Source of the DNA: Thermoplasmata archaeon
GTDB lineage: Archaea; Thermoplasmatota; Thermoplasmata; Lutacidiplasmatales; UBA184
Assembly (NCBI GenBank): GCA_022749815.1
Contig: JAKIWV010000001.1
Span: 186,001 to 250,000 of the forward strand
Direction: 5' to 3'
Length of the DNA: 64,000 bases
Shown: in pieces, positions 8,291 to 16,028 of the stretch
Numbering within the stretch: the first letter of the stretch is position 1
Layout of the letters: each line of letters opens with the position of its first letter
Translations under genes and position numbers: made by a program
The notes under the pieces: model-generated
Database searches by the model: none
What the model was told of the DNA's origin: nothing
The model's input: the letters and a program-made list of their open reading frames with translations, nothing else

Positions 8291-10297
8291 TTGGTCGACC
8301 TCGCGGTCTTGGTCGGCGACGTCATCTCGCAGATTGGGGCGTCGATCCCCACCCCCCTGCTCTGGATCGGCCTCTTTCTGTGGGCGTGGAGCCGACCGGC
8401 TCAGGCGCTCGCGAGCGGCTTCGGGCGGATGACGTTCTGGCTCCTGTTGCCCGGGGCATTTCTGGCCTCGTTGGCCGACGCCCCGTTCCTCCCGTGGGCG
8501 GGGGATGTCCTGGCCATCAACATCGGCGGCGCGCTGATACCCGTCCTCCTCTCCATCGTCCTGCTGCGGCGGGAACTGACGCTGCCGCGCTGGGTCCTCA
8601 CCAGCCGGGTGCTGCTCGTCGTTGCAGCAGAGGCTGCGATTCAGTTCGCAATTGTGCTCGTGGTGCCGTCGCGGGGGATGGAGCTCTTGGTCACGGTGAC
8701 TGCGGCCGGTGCCGTAGTGTTCGCGATCCTTGTGTTTCAGCAGTGGGCTCCTCGCCCGCTCCGGCCCCGGGCGACCACGCTACTGGGGCGCGCGTCCTCT
8801 GCGTTGGCCCGCCTGCCCGGGCTGGGGCGCGTGTTCTCTGCGTTGGCCCGCCTGCCCGGGCTGGGGCGCGTGTTCTCGGTGCTGGCGCGCGTGTTTTTGG
8901 CCCTGGGCCGGCTGCCCATTCCTACCTGGACTTTCCGGCCGCCCCCGCTCCGGGCGATCACCGTTGTCGGCCTCGTATCCGCAGCGATCACGATCACCTT
9001 CGCTACGTCCTCCGCCGTTCCGGGGGTCGGCATCGTGTCGGCGTTTCCCCTCTACATGATCGGCCCGGCCGTCGTCGGCGCCTTCAGCGTAGTGCTCGCG
9101 GTCACGCTCTGGCGCGTCTCGCCGTTCCAAGGGTTGGGCGCCGGATACGCGAGCGCCACGCTGGGCACGCTCATCGGGGCCGACGTGCTCCGTGAGCCTC
9201 CCCTCTATGCGGGCGGAAGCGGCGGGCTCCTCGCGATCGGCGGGGCGGGCATCCAGGACCTGGTCTACTTCTCCGGGCTCCTCGCCGTTGGGGCGGGCCT
9301 TCTCGTCATATTAGTGCAGTATCGGGAGTCTCTGGCGAGTTCGGCTGCGACCGCTCCCTCGGTGCCGTCCCCTGACCAAGCGCTCCATACGGCCGCGCAG
9401 CGATTGGCTTCGGGGGACCCGGCGGGGGCGGTCCGGAACGCCCTCACGGCGAGCCAGGGAGCCGCCGAGCGGGCGCGCTCCGCCTGGCAGCTTCCGGCCC
9501 CTTCCCAACCAGCGGCAGCCTGGGATGGACTGCCGGTCGCTTCCTACGTGCTCAGCGACTATCGCAATTTTGTTGCGGCCACCGACCAACCGACGCCCAC
9601 TCCAGGCGAGGCATTCCGAGAGGTGGCCATGGCGGCACAGTTCGTCCGGCTGGGACGCGACCTGAGCCGGCTGCGGTTTGCCCCTCTCGGCCGGCGGGCG
9701 TGGGCGGTGATGGTGGACCTGGCCGTAGTCACGGCACCGGCGGTCGTTCTTTGGAGCTTCTTGGCCCTGACGTTGCGGGGATCGCCCACCACGATCCTTG
9801 CCGGCCTGCCCTTCAACCTCGCCGTGTACGCCTTCATTGCCTACGCCTTGCTCTATTTCGTCGTCTGCGATGCGCTCTTCGGCGCGACACCGGGGAAACA
9901 CCTGTGGGGGCTCCGGGTCACGGACCGGAACCGGGCGCGGCCGACGTTCCTTCAATCGCTCCTTCGGGAGTCCCCGAAAGCGGTATCGCTCTTCGTGATC
10001 GGCCAGATCGGTGCGCCGGCGATCCTGTTCGTGGTGCGGGCCGGCGTCTCGCCGATCAGCACCCTGGGGGTCAGCCTCACCCTCCTCAACGGGGTCGTGC
10101 TTCTCGGGATCGTCGGGGCGGTCGTGCTCGGGGCCTTGTCCGTCGGGGCGGTGCAGATCGCCCGGAATTCGGAGCGGCAACGGCTCGGGGATCGGTGGGC
10201 TGCGACGTGGGTGGTGGACCGCCGAGTCGTCACTCCGGCATGGGGAGCGAGGCTGGCGCCGCCGCCCGTTCCGTCGGGACCGGCCCCACCCGGCTGA
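8291..10297 (+). CDS. DUF1614-RDD fusion membrane protein
   Basis: This is a 668-residue polytopic membrane protein. The N-terminal part (residues 1-350) is a DUF1614-like region of many hydrophobic helices, including INIGGALIPVLLSIVLL and VGIVSAFPLYMIGPAVVG. A Pro/Ala-rich cytosolic linker (about 350-470) follows. The C-terminal part (about 470-650) is an RDD domain (LGRRAWAVMVDLAVV, CDALFGATPGKHLWGLRV). In RDD proteins the Arg and two Asp are in the first helix region. The linker of the first half contains a 13-residue tandem repeat (RVFSALARLPGLG). The proposed start is TTG at 8291, preceded closely by GGAGGG; no ATG or GTG occurs early in this frame. The 3' end overlaps the convergent alba gene by 68 bases. 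RDD proteins have been linked to transport and stress, but the role here is unknown. Confidence 0.75.
   Translation: MVDLAVLVGDVISQIGASIPTPLLWIGLFLWAWSRPAQALASGFGRMTFWLLLPGAFLASLADAPFLPWAGDVLAINIGGALIPVLLSIVLLRRELTLPRWVLTSRVLLVVAAEAAIQFAIVLVVPSRGMELLVTVTAAGAVVFAILVFQQWAPRPLRPRATTLLGRASSALARLPGLGRVFSALARLPGLGRVFSVLARVFLALGRLPIPTWTFRPPPLRAITVVGLVSAAITITFATSSAVPGVGIVSAFPLYMIGPAVVGAFSVVLAVTLWRVSPFQGLGAGYASATLGTLIGADVLREPPLYAGGSGGLLAIGGAGIQDLVYFSGLLAVGAGLLVILVQYRESLASSAATAPSVPSPDQALHTAAQRLASGDPAGAVRNALTASQGAAERARSAWQLPAPSQPAAAWDGLPVASYVLSDYRNFVAATDQPTPTPGEAFREVAMAAQFVRLGRDLSRLRFAPLGRRAWAVMVDLAVVTAPAVVLWSFLALTLRGSPTTILAGLPFNLAVYAFIAYALLYFVVCDALFGATPGKHLWGLRVTDRNRARPTFLQSLLRESPKAVSLFVIGQIGAPAILFVVRAGVSPISTLGVSLTLLNGVVLLGIVGAVVLGALSVGAVQIARNSERQRLGDRWAATWVVDRRVVTPAWGARLAPPPVPSGPAPPG
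8789..8866 (+). repeat. Two tandem 39-base in-frame repeats
   Basis: Two nearly identical 39-base units lie at 8789-8827 and 8828-8866, followed by a diverged third copy at 8867-8905. They encode the 13-residue units RASSALARLPGLG, RVFSALARLPGLG and a degenerate third unit. The repeat preserves reading frame, so it lengthens a basic amphipathic cytosolic segment between membrane helices. It is a coding tandem duplication, not a CRISPR array. Confidence 0.85.
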
Positions 10298-10595
10298 GCG
10301 GGATCGATATCGCGGACACGTTGGCTTCCCGGCCGTCCCGATTGGTGAGCCGTTCGGTGCCGGTGGCAATGCGACCAATCTCGACCTGGCCCTCCAGGAA
10401 CCGGTGCCGGACCACCTCGACCACATCAACGGCCTTGGCGATCGCGTTGCCCCGGGCGCGGACCACGACGGGATTCGCGCCCGAGTTCAGCTGGGCGACG
10501 ACCTGGAACACATAGGTCATCGTGGGCTTGAGCCCGATGTAGACCGTAGCCGACCCGGGTCCCATCGATGCCTCCGCCGGCCGTTGGGCGGACAT
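10230..10595 (-). CDS. alba: Alba chromatin / nucleic-acid-binding protein
   Basis: This is a 121-residue protein. The core is a clear Alba domain: VYIGLKPTMTYVFQVVAQLN, then VVVRARGNAIAKAVDVVEVV and VEIGRIATGTERL. Alba dimers coat archaeal DNA and bind RNA, and the Lys in the first strand is the one whose acetylation is known in Sulfolobus. I chose the ATG at 10595; an internal ATG at 10565 would leave a shorter tail closer to the usual Alba start. The longer open frame reaching to 10796 runs into the tRNA-Leu gene and is not credible. The last 68 bases overlap the 3' end of the convergent DUF1614-RDD gene. The C-terminal extension after ISIPLSR (about 20 residues, Pro/Ala rich) is unusual for Alba. 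Confidence 0.92.
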   Translation of the reverse strand: MSAQRPAEASMGPGSATVYIGLKPTMTYVFQVVAQLNSGANPVVVRARGNAIAKAVDVVEVVRHRFLEGQVEIGRIATGTERLTNRDGREANVSAISIPLSRVGPVPTERAAAPASLPMPE

Positions 10596-10726
10596 CGAGG
10601 ACGGCGAGCGGGCGGCACTACAAGTCTTTTCCCAAGGAGAATCTCTCTCTACGGCGGGGGTACGAGGGCCACCCCGTTTCCGGGCACAAAGGCTATGGCA
10701 ATTCAGCCGTACGCGCCGCGGGGTCC

Positions 10727-10811
10727 GCAGGGGTGGCCCAGCTTGGTCAAAGGCGCCAGGTTGAGGTCCTGGTCTCGTAGGAGTTCGTGAGTTCAAATCT
10801 CACCCCCTGCA
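10727..10811 (+). tRNA. tRNA-Leu (anticodon GAG)
   Basis: The cloverleaf folds cleanly. The acceptor stem is GCAGGGG (10727-10733) with CCCCTGC (10804-10810) and discriminator A at 10811. The anticodon stem is CCAGG/CCTGG with a seven-base loop TTGAGGT, placing GAG at 10763-10765. There is a 14-base class II variable arm (10773-10786). The T stem is GTGAG/CTCAC with loop TTCAAAT. No CCA is encoded and no intron is present. It reads CUC and CUU leucine codons. Confidence 0.97.
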
Positions 10812-10832
10812 TCTCCATCTCGAGGTGGGCAC

Positions 10833-11810
10833 GTGGCTGACGAGGACGTCCGCTGCCCGAACTGCCACGAACGGGTCTCCCTGGACGACGAACGCTGCCC
10901 CCACTGCGGTGCGGCGCTTGACGTGATCCCCCAGCCTCCTCCGCCGGCGGCCGTTCGCGTCGAGATCGTCGGGAGCCCCCGTCTCCCGGCACCCAGCAGC
11001 GGAGGCAAGGAGCTGGCCGTGGCACCGGACCTCGCCCGACGTTTCTCGAAACTGCAGCAGTGGGCCGAGATGGTCGAGCCGCTCGGGCTCACCTTGCCCG
11101 TGCTTCCCCGATGGGCGGAGGAGGCCGCGCGGCGCGCCTCCGACCACGATCGCTGGGCCGAGGTCCTGCAGGGCGTTGAGCGGCTCGCCCAGAACCAGAT
11201 CCTCACGTCCCTCGAGGAGTGGCAACGCGACGTCCGGACCCGGCTCACGCGCCTCGAGGCCTACGCCGTCGATAGCCGGCTCGAGCGCGACCAGATGGAC
11301 GACGCGGTGCACTTCGCCAAGGCCGGCGACATCAGCCGGGCGCTGACGGCCTACCAGCAGGTCGACCGGGTCATCACGCTCAAGGAGCGGCATCTCGACA
11401 CGGCCCGCGAGGACCTCGAGTCGGTGATCTCTCTCCTCCGGGACATGGCCGGTCTCGGATTGACGGTCCCGCAGGAGCCCGACGAGCTGAACCAGGAGCT
11501 GGAGCGGGAACTGCGGAGCGGCCGACTCGCCTCACTGAAGCAGCAGCTCCGGCTCCTTCGTTCGCACGCGATGGAGGATGTCCAGCGAGAGCTCCCCGCG
11601 TTCATCTCCCAATATGGGGGGTATCTCAAGGACGAACGGATGCGCGGGACCCCGGTCGAGACCGAGATCGCGGAGCTCGGCCGCGGCGCTCGCCTCTTCG
11701 CGCAAGGCCACAGCGAGGACGCGCTCCATCGGATGCGCCGGTTGCTGCAGATGCACGGCTCCGGCACGTTCCGGACCTCGCGCCCGCCGACGGCGGGGGG
11801 ACCGTACTAG
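10833..11810 (+). CDS. Zinc-ribbon protein with long helical region
   Basis: This is a 325-residue protein. A compact zinc ribbon (CPNC near residue 8, CPHCG near 23) is followed by a Pro-rich linker and a long charged, helix-forming region (about 60-300), including KAGDISRALTAYQQVDRVI and TLKERHLDTAREDLESVISL. No catalytic motif or membrane segment is visible, so it may be a scaffold or regulatory protein; I do not recognise a named family. The GTG start is 21 bases after the end of tRNA-Leu. The TAG stop interlocks with the stop of the convergent GNAT gene (CTAG at 11807-11810). Confidence 0.7.
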   Translation: MADEDVRCPNCHERVSLDDERCPHCGAALDVIPQPPPPAAVRVEIVGSPRLPAPSSGGKELAVAPDLARRFSKLQQWAEMVEPLGLTLPVLPRWAEEAARRASDHDRWAEVLQGVERLAQNQILTSLEEWQRDVRTRLTRLEAYAVDSRLERDQMDDAVHFAKAGDISRALTAYQQVDRVITLKERHLDTAREDLESVISLLRDMAGLGLTVPQEPDELNQELERELRSGRLASLKQQLRLLRSHAMEDVQRELPAFISQYGGYLKDERMRGTPVETEIAELGRGARLFAQGHSEDALHRMRRLLQMHGSGTFRTSRPPTAGGPY

Positions 11811-12382
11811 CGGTCCCCGAGCGTCGTCTCGAAGAACTGGACGTCCTCGTTCCACCGATACCGGTGGAGCAGGCCCGCCGGGGCGAACCCCAGATGATGG
11901 AACAGGCCCTTCGCCTCGGAGAACCGGTCGAGCGCGTCAACCCATACCGCGTTGGCGTGGTTCCTCCGGGCCCAGTCCACCGCCGTGAGGACGAGCGAGG
12001 TCGCGACGCCTTTGCGCCGGGAATCCACGTCCACCGCCAGGTCGACGAGCCGGCAGTTGCCCTCGGAGAAGGCACACCCGACGATCCCTCGCAGCGGTTT
12101 CCCCTCGCGGGCGACGAAGTAGGTCACGCCTTCCATCCGGCTCGTGAACTCGAGGTGCGAAGGAACGGCGGACTTCAGGAACTCGGCGGGCACACCGACC
12201 GGCGGCGAGTCCCACACCCGTTTGTAGAGCGCGCAGATCTCGGGGATGTCCTCGTGCGAGACCCGGTCGATGACCATGCCGGGAGGAGCCGCTATCGCGT
12301 GGGCCTCCCCGGAGGCGTCGAGCGACGCGAGGCCATTCTCTCGGCGGACGGACGGCTTATCGGCGGTACTGGAGTGATTCAC
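11807..12382 (-). CDS. GNAT family N-acetyltransferase
   Basis: This is a 191-residue protein. The acetyl-CoA-binding motif A is visible as LAVDVDSRRKGVATSLV (the R/Q-x-x-G-x-G/A loop), followed by WARRNHANAVWVDAL and the late FHHLGFAPAG that is typical of GNAT enzymes. The first 35 residues are poorly conserved in character, so a start at the internal Met near residue 36 (VIDRVSHEDIPEI) is possible. The acceptor substrate is unknown. The gene lies 78 bases downstream of asnS on the same strand and converges with the zinc-ribbon gene with shared stop bases. Confidence 0.82.
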   Translation of the reverse strand: MNHSSTADKPSVRRENGLASLDASGEAHAIAAPPGMVIDRVSHEDIPEICALYKRVWDSPPVGVPAEFLKSAVPSHLEFTSRMEGVTYFVAREGKPLRGIVGCAFSEGNCRLVDLAVDVDSRRKGVATSLVLTAVDWARRNHANAVWVDALDRFSEAKGLFHHLGFAPAGLLHRYRWNEDVQFFETTLGDR

Positions 12383-12460
12383 GGGGAGCGCCTCGGAGCG
12401 ATTGCGACAACAACTCTAGGGGCTGCCATCTCATAGGATTACCTGCGGGGTCGGCCCGGC

Positions 12461-13792
12461 TCAGGGCGTGTGGCGCGCAGGGGTCCGGGGAAACGGCGTC
12501 GTATCTCGGATGTGCTCGCGGCGGGTCACCCAGCGCATGATCCGCTCGATCCCGGTGCCGAATCCCGCGTGCGGGACGCTGCCGTGGCGGCGGAGATCCA
12601 GGTACCACTCGTAGTCGGCCAGGTTCGCCCCGACGGCCCGGATGCGCTCGGTCAGCCGGTCGATGTCCACCTCGCGGCAGCTCGCCCCCACGATCTCGCC
12701 GTATCCCTCCGGAGCGAGCAGGTCCGCGGCCTCGACCGTTTTGGGGTTATCGGGCGTCCGCAGCATGTAGAACGCCTTGAGCTCCACCGGGAAGTTCACC
12801 ACGAAGAGCGGCGACGTTCGTTCGAGGGTGAGGGCCCGTTCCTCGGCGGTGCCGAGGTCGCTCCCCCATTCGACGGGGAACCCCTGTCGTTTCAACTGCT
12901 CGATGGCCGCCTCGTAGGAGATCCGGTCGAACGGGGCGGTGAGACGCGTGAGCTCGGCGGGGTCTCGACCGACGGCGCGGAGATCCTCGGGACACCGCTC
13001 GGCGAGCGCATGGAGAACACTCACGAACATCCGCTCCGTGAACCCGAGGAGCTCCTCGAGGTCGAACCACGCGAGCTCCACTTCGAGGTGCGTGTACTCC
13101 GTCAAGTGACGGGGGGTCCGGGATTTCTCCGCGCGAAACGACGGCGTGACGGCGTAGACCCGTTCGTGGGGGAAGAGCATCGCCTCGAGGTAGAGCTGCG
13201 CCGTTTGGGCGAGGAACCCGGGGCGGCCAAAGTAGTCGAACTCGAAGGCCTCCGCGCCCCCCTCGGCCGCGGTGCCGGTGATGATCGGGGGCGTGACCTC
13301 GAGCACGTGCTCCTGCGCGAGGAACTCCCGGCTGGCCGCGAGCAGGGCCGCTTTCGCCCGAAAGATGTGGACAAATTCCTGGCTCCGGATGGCGAGGTGC
13401 CGCTTGTCGAGCAGAAATTCCTCGGTCTGGCCCTTGAAGATGGGAAATGGTTCGCCGGCATGCACGACCTCGAACTGATCGGCGCGCACCTCCCGGCCCC
13501 CGGGGGCCCGAGGGTCTTCGGCGACTACACCGCTCAAGGTAACCGCGCCTTCGAGTTGGACGTGCTCGGCCTCTTGGAATCGCTCCGACCCGATGGCGTC
13601 TTTGCGGATCGTCACGGGCACGGTGCCGGTCCGGTCCCGCAACGTCAGGAAAAGGATCCCGCCAGAGGAGCGGGACCGGTGGACCCACCCCCGAAGATGG
13701 ACGCGCTGGCCGACAGCGTCGGCGGCCCGCACGCGTTCGATCGAGTCGAACGCTACTGGTACTCCCGCCACTTGTGTCCGCACTTCGTGCAC
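12461..13792 (-). CDS. asnS: Asparaginyl-tRNA synthetase
   Basis: This is a 443-residue class IIb synthetase. An N-terminal OB-fold anticodon-binding domain (VHLRGWVHRSRSSGGILFLTLRD, in parts) precedes the catalytic core. Motif 2 is SFRAEKSRTPRHLTEYTHLE, and motif 3 is GFGTGIERIMRWV. YGEIVGASCREVD and DLRRHGSVPHAGFG distinguish AsnRS from AspRS. It charges tRNA-Asn directly, so the organism does not depend only on the transamidation route. The start is uncertain: GTG codons occur at 13792, 13783 and 13771, and all overlap the end of the TFS gene, indicating translational coupling with it. Confidence 0.92.
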   Translation of the reverse strand: MHEVRTQVAGVPVAFDSIERVRAADAVGQRVHLRGWVHRSRSSGGILFLTLRDRTGTVPVTIRKDAIGSERFQEAEHVQLEGAVTLSGVVAEDPRAPGGREVRADQFEVVHAGEPFPIFKGQTEEFLLDKRHLAIRSQEFVHIFRAKAALLAASREFLAQEHVLEVTPPIITGTAAEGGAEAFEFDYFGRPGFLAQTAQLYLEAMLFPHERVYAVTPSFRAEKSRTPRHLTEYTHLEVELAWFDLEELLGFTERMFVSVLHALAERCPEDLRAVGRDPAELTRLTAPFDRISYEAAIEQLKRQGFPVEWGSDLGTAEERALTLERTSPLFVVNFPVELKAFYMLRTPDNPKTVEAADLLAPEGYGEIVGASCREVDIDRLTERIRAVGANLADYEWYLDLRRHGSVPHAGFGTGIERIMRWVTRREHIRDTTPFPRTPARHTP

Positions 13793-14064
13793 TCAAAGAT
13801 CCGCGTCTCGGGTTCGTCCGCGCCCCGGGTCTGACGCAGCACATAGTAGGCCCTCGTGTTGCCGCATTTCGGGCAGAGCTCGTCCGCCGACGGCAAGGTC
13901 CCGCCGGCCCTCTCCTCCACGACGGACATCGGCCGGGCCTGGGGAGCCGACCGGCCCACCTCGGCGCCCTTGCCGAGCGGTACCTTGGTACCGCACGCCG
14001 GACATTGCCATACCCCCGCGGGCTTGTTAGGCCGCATGAGGCGTTTACACTTAGGGCAGAACAC
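13753..14064 (-). CDS. tfs: Transcription factor S (TFS, TFIIS-like)
   Basis: This 103-residue protein has two zinc ribbons. The N-terminal ribbon is CPKC..CPAC (residues 3-24). The C-terminal ribbon is CPKCG..CTKCG (about 64-97) and carries the acidic tip DEPETR, where Asp-Glu enters the polymerase active site and stimulates transcript cleavage. TFS rescues backtracked archaeal RNA polymerase and raises fidelity. It starts with GTG at 14064, about 25 bases from a TATA-like box, so it is probably leaderless. The 3' end overlaps asnS by up to 40 bases. The length matches the family. Confidence 0.95.
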   Translation of the reverse strand: MFCPKCKRLMRPNKPAGVWQCPACGTKVPLGKGAEVGRSAPQARPMSVVEERAGGTLPSADELCPKCGNTRAYYVLRQTRGADEPETRIFECTKCGHKWREYQ

Positions 14065-14088
14065 GGGAGCGGCCCGAGCCCGCGACGC

Positions 14089-14098
14089 TATTATACGG
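14089..14098 (-). promoter_or_regulatory. TATA box of the tfs-asnS operon
   Basis: On the minus strand this reads CCGTATAATA. It is centred about 28-30 bases upstream of the GTG of tfs at 14064. The spacing fits an archaeal core promoter with transcription starting at or next to the start codon. Confidence 0.6.
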
Positions 14099-14156
14099 TT
14101 GGGAAGGGCATTCCGCGAGGCCGATTTCTCGCCGTGGGAACGCTCCCGATCCCGTC

Positions 14157-15575
14157 CTATTCTGTGAGTACCTGGGTCGCGTCTCCGTGGCTCTTGGGCG
14201 CGGCATCGGCGGCCGCGACGGACAGCGGCAACGGCGACGACTTCGCTCCCGGCGCGATCAACTGTCGCATATGCTCGACCCGCGCCGCGACGTCCTCCGG
14301 GCTTCCGATGTCGTGCCGGACGTAGTAGGACCCCTTCACGAAAACAATCGCCGACTCGACCCGTCGATGGGCCTCATGAATCGCGCTCGCCTCCCCGACC
14401 AGCGCCACGCCCCGCGACGACGTGAGCTTCACTCGACCCGCCCCGGCGGCTTCCACCGCCCCGAAGTAGAGGCGGACCCCCAGCTCCTCTATCGAGGTCT
14501 CGTCGAGCTCGAGGGTCGCCCCCGGTTGGGGCTGGCTACCGTACCCGACCGGGACCAGGTACTTGACCACCGTTGCACGCTGCCGGAAACCCACTAGGTT
14601 CGGGTCGACTCGGCCGGTAGCGACACCGAGCATCAGCTCCGCAAAGTCGCCGGGCTCGTACAGCGAGAGCACGTTCAGCGCCTCGGGGTCGCCGAACCGA
14701 GCGTTGAATTCGATCAGCTTAGGGCCGTCCGGCGCGAGCATGAACCCCCCGTAGAGGACGCCTCGGTACGCGAGCCCCTCGGCGCGCAACGCAGCCACGG
14801 ACAACCGGAGAATGTCGAGCGCACGGTCCCGTTGATCGCTCGAGAGGAAGGGGAGCAACTCGTCGCGCTGGGAATACGACCCCATGCCTCCGGTGTTGCC
14901 CCCCAGGTTCCCCTCGAGGGCCCGCTTGTAGTCCTGGACCGCGGGCATGGGATAGATACCCGAGTCCGTGACGAAGGCCATCTGGCTGAACTCCTCCCCC
15001 ACGAGCTTTTCTTCCAGAAGGAGGCCGTCCCGTCCCGCGGGGAGTGCGAGCAAGGCCCGCGCGTACACCGCGCCCTCGTCCGGTGTCTGGAAGTCGGACC
15101 CCTGCACCCAGACGCCCTTGCCGGAGGTCAGTCCAGACGGCTTCACGACGAACGGTCCGGGAAGGTTTGCCACGGCGGAGGTGAGCTCGGACAGGTCCGT
15201 GACCGACTGGAATTTTGGGAGCCCGGGGACCCCGTGCCTTGCCATCAGCTCCCGGCAGAACCGCTTCGACCATTCGATCCGGGCGGCGGCCCGATCGGGA
15301 CCGACCACCGGAATCTCCGCCGCCCGCAGTGCATCCGCCAGGCCGGCGGCCAGGGGGGCTTCCGGGCCTACGACCGCGAGTTCGACTCTCTCGCGCCGTG
15401 CGAAATCGACGACCGGCCCCGGGTCCACCAGGTCGGACCGGAGCATGGCGCGGGCGAGTCGCTCGATGCCGGGGTTCGCATTCGGGGACGCCGCGACGAC
15501 TTCCGCTTCCGCCCGGTGGAGTTCCATCGCGAGCGCGTGCTCCCGGCCGCCTCCTCCGACGACCAGGGCTCGCAC
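14157..15575 (-). CDS. purD: Phosphoribosylamine-glycine ligase (GARS)
   Basis: This is a 472-residue ATP-grasp enzyme that joins phosphoribosylamine and glycine to give GAR, the second step of purine synthesis. Family marks are VRALVVGGGGREHAL at the N-terminus, PFVVKPSGLTSGKGVWV (ATP-grasp lysines), GGNTGGMGSYS, and EFNARFGDPEALNVL (metal and phosphate binding). I placed the start at GTG 15575, immediately before RALVVGGGG. The open frame continues to 15779, but that upstream part overlaps the rpoL promoter and start region and has no family resemblance. The gene is divergent from rpoL. Eukaryote-like fusions to other pur genes are absent. Confidence 0.93.
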   Translation of the reverse strand: MRALVVGGGGREHALAMELHRAEAEVVAASPNANPGIERLARAMLRSDLVDPGPVVDFARRERVELAVVGPEAPLAAGLADALRAAEIPVVGPDRAAARIEWSKRFCRELMARHGVPGLPKFQSVTDLSELTSAVANLPGPFVVKPSGLTSGKGVWVQGSDFQTPDEGAVYARALLALPAGRDGLLLEEKLVGEEFSQMAFVTDSGIYPMPAVQDYKRALEGNLGGNTGGMGSYSQRDELLPFLSSDQRDRALDILRLSVAALRAEGLAYRGVLYGGFMLAPDGPKLIEFNARFGDPEALNVLSLYEPGDFAELMLGVATGRVDPNLVGFRQRATVVKYLVPVGYGSQPQPGATLELDETSIEELGVRLYFGAVEAAGAGRVKLTSSRGVALVGEASAIHEAHRRVESAIVFVKGSYYVRHDIGSPEDVAARVEHMRQLIAPGAKSSPLPLSVAAADAAPKSHGDATQVLTE

Positions 15576-15687
15576 CGGGGATGCCTCGCTCGGCCGGGGA
15601 CCGAATCCGGCATATACGGTTACCCCCGGACCGCCGTGCGAGGGGCCCCGGCGTCTCGCCGGCGCGGCCTGCTCACCACCACGCTTA

Positions 15688-15719
15688 AGAACCGGACCCC
15701 TGTGGCCGCGTCCGGTTCT
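15688..15719. promoter_or_regulatory. Perfect 10-base inverted repeat just before rpoL
   Basis: AGAACCGGAC (15688-15697) and GTCCGGTTCT (15710-15719) are perfect reverse complements separated by 12 bases. The repeat lies between a CTTAAGA TATA-like sequence (15684-15690) and the rpoL ATG at 15724. It could be a repressor operator covering the transcription start or a hairpin in the short leader that affects initiation of translation. Confidence 0.55.
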
Positions 15720-15723
15720 GTCG

Positions 15724-16011
15724 ATGGAGATCAAGGTCGTCGAGAAGGAGCACGATTCGCTCCGGATCGAGCTTCCCAAGGGGGAAGAGACCCTCCTGAT
15801 CCCGCTCGTCGAGGCGCTCCAGGCGGAGGAAAAGGTCGTCGAGGCCCGGTACTTCCTGGGTCATCCGATCCTGGACCGTCCCACCCTGTATCTCAAGACC
15901 AAGGGCGAGAAGCCCCAACAGGTTCTCAAGCGCGTCCTCAAGGAACTCGCCGACGGCTATGGCGACACCCTCGCGACCTTCGAGAAGAAGGCCGACAAGA
16001 TCAAGGCCTGA
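15724..16011 (+). CDS. rpoL: DNA-directed RNA polymerase subunit L (Rpo11)
   Basis: This is a 95-residue protein of typical family length. MEIKVVEKEHDSLRIELP at the N-terminus, the HPILDRPTLYLKTKGEKP stretch in the middle and the C-terminal helix ADGYGDTLATFEKK match archaeal Rpo11, the homologue of eukaryotic RPB11 and of half the bacterial alpha dimer. It pairs with Rpo3 in the polymerase assembly platform. The ATG at 15724 aligns with the family start; upstream in-frame sequence belongs to the purD leader. kptA follows after 17 bases, so the two form an operon. A perfect inverted repeat lies directly upstream. Confidence 0.93.
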   Translation: MEIKVVEKEHDSLRIELPKGEETLLIPLVEALQAEEKVVEARYFLGHPILDRPTLYLKTKGEKPQQVLKRVLKELADGYGDTLATFEKKADKIKA

Positions 16012-16028
16012 CCTCTTCCCTCTCACCC

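Noticed and set aside
8789-8905. CRISPR-like direct repeats
   Set aside because: Units are contiguous, in frame and lack spacers; they are coding duplications.
10596-10796. N-terminal extension of Alba to an upstream Met at 10796
   Set aside because: The extension would run through the tRNA-Leu gene and has no Alba-like sequence; the Met at 10595 fits.
12470-13834. 454-codon plus-strand frame opposite asnS
   Set aside because: It mirrors asnS, whose motifs are unmistakable; the antisense translation is Arg/Gly/Glu-rich without a fold.
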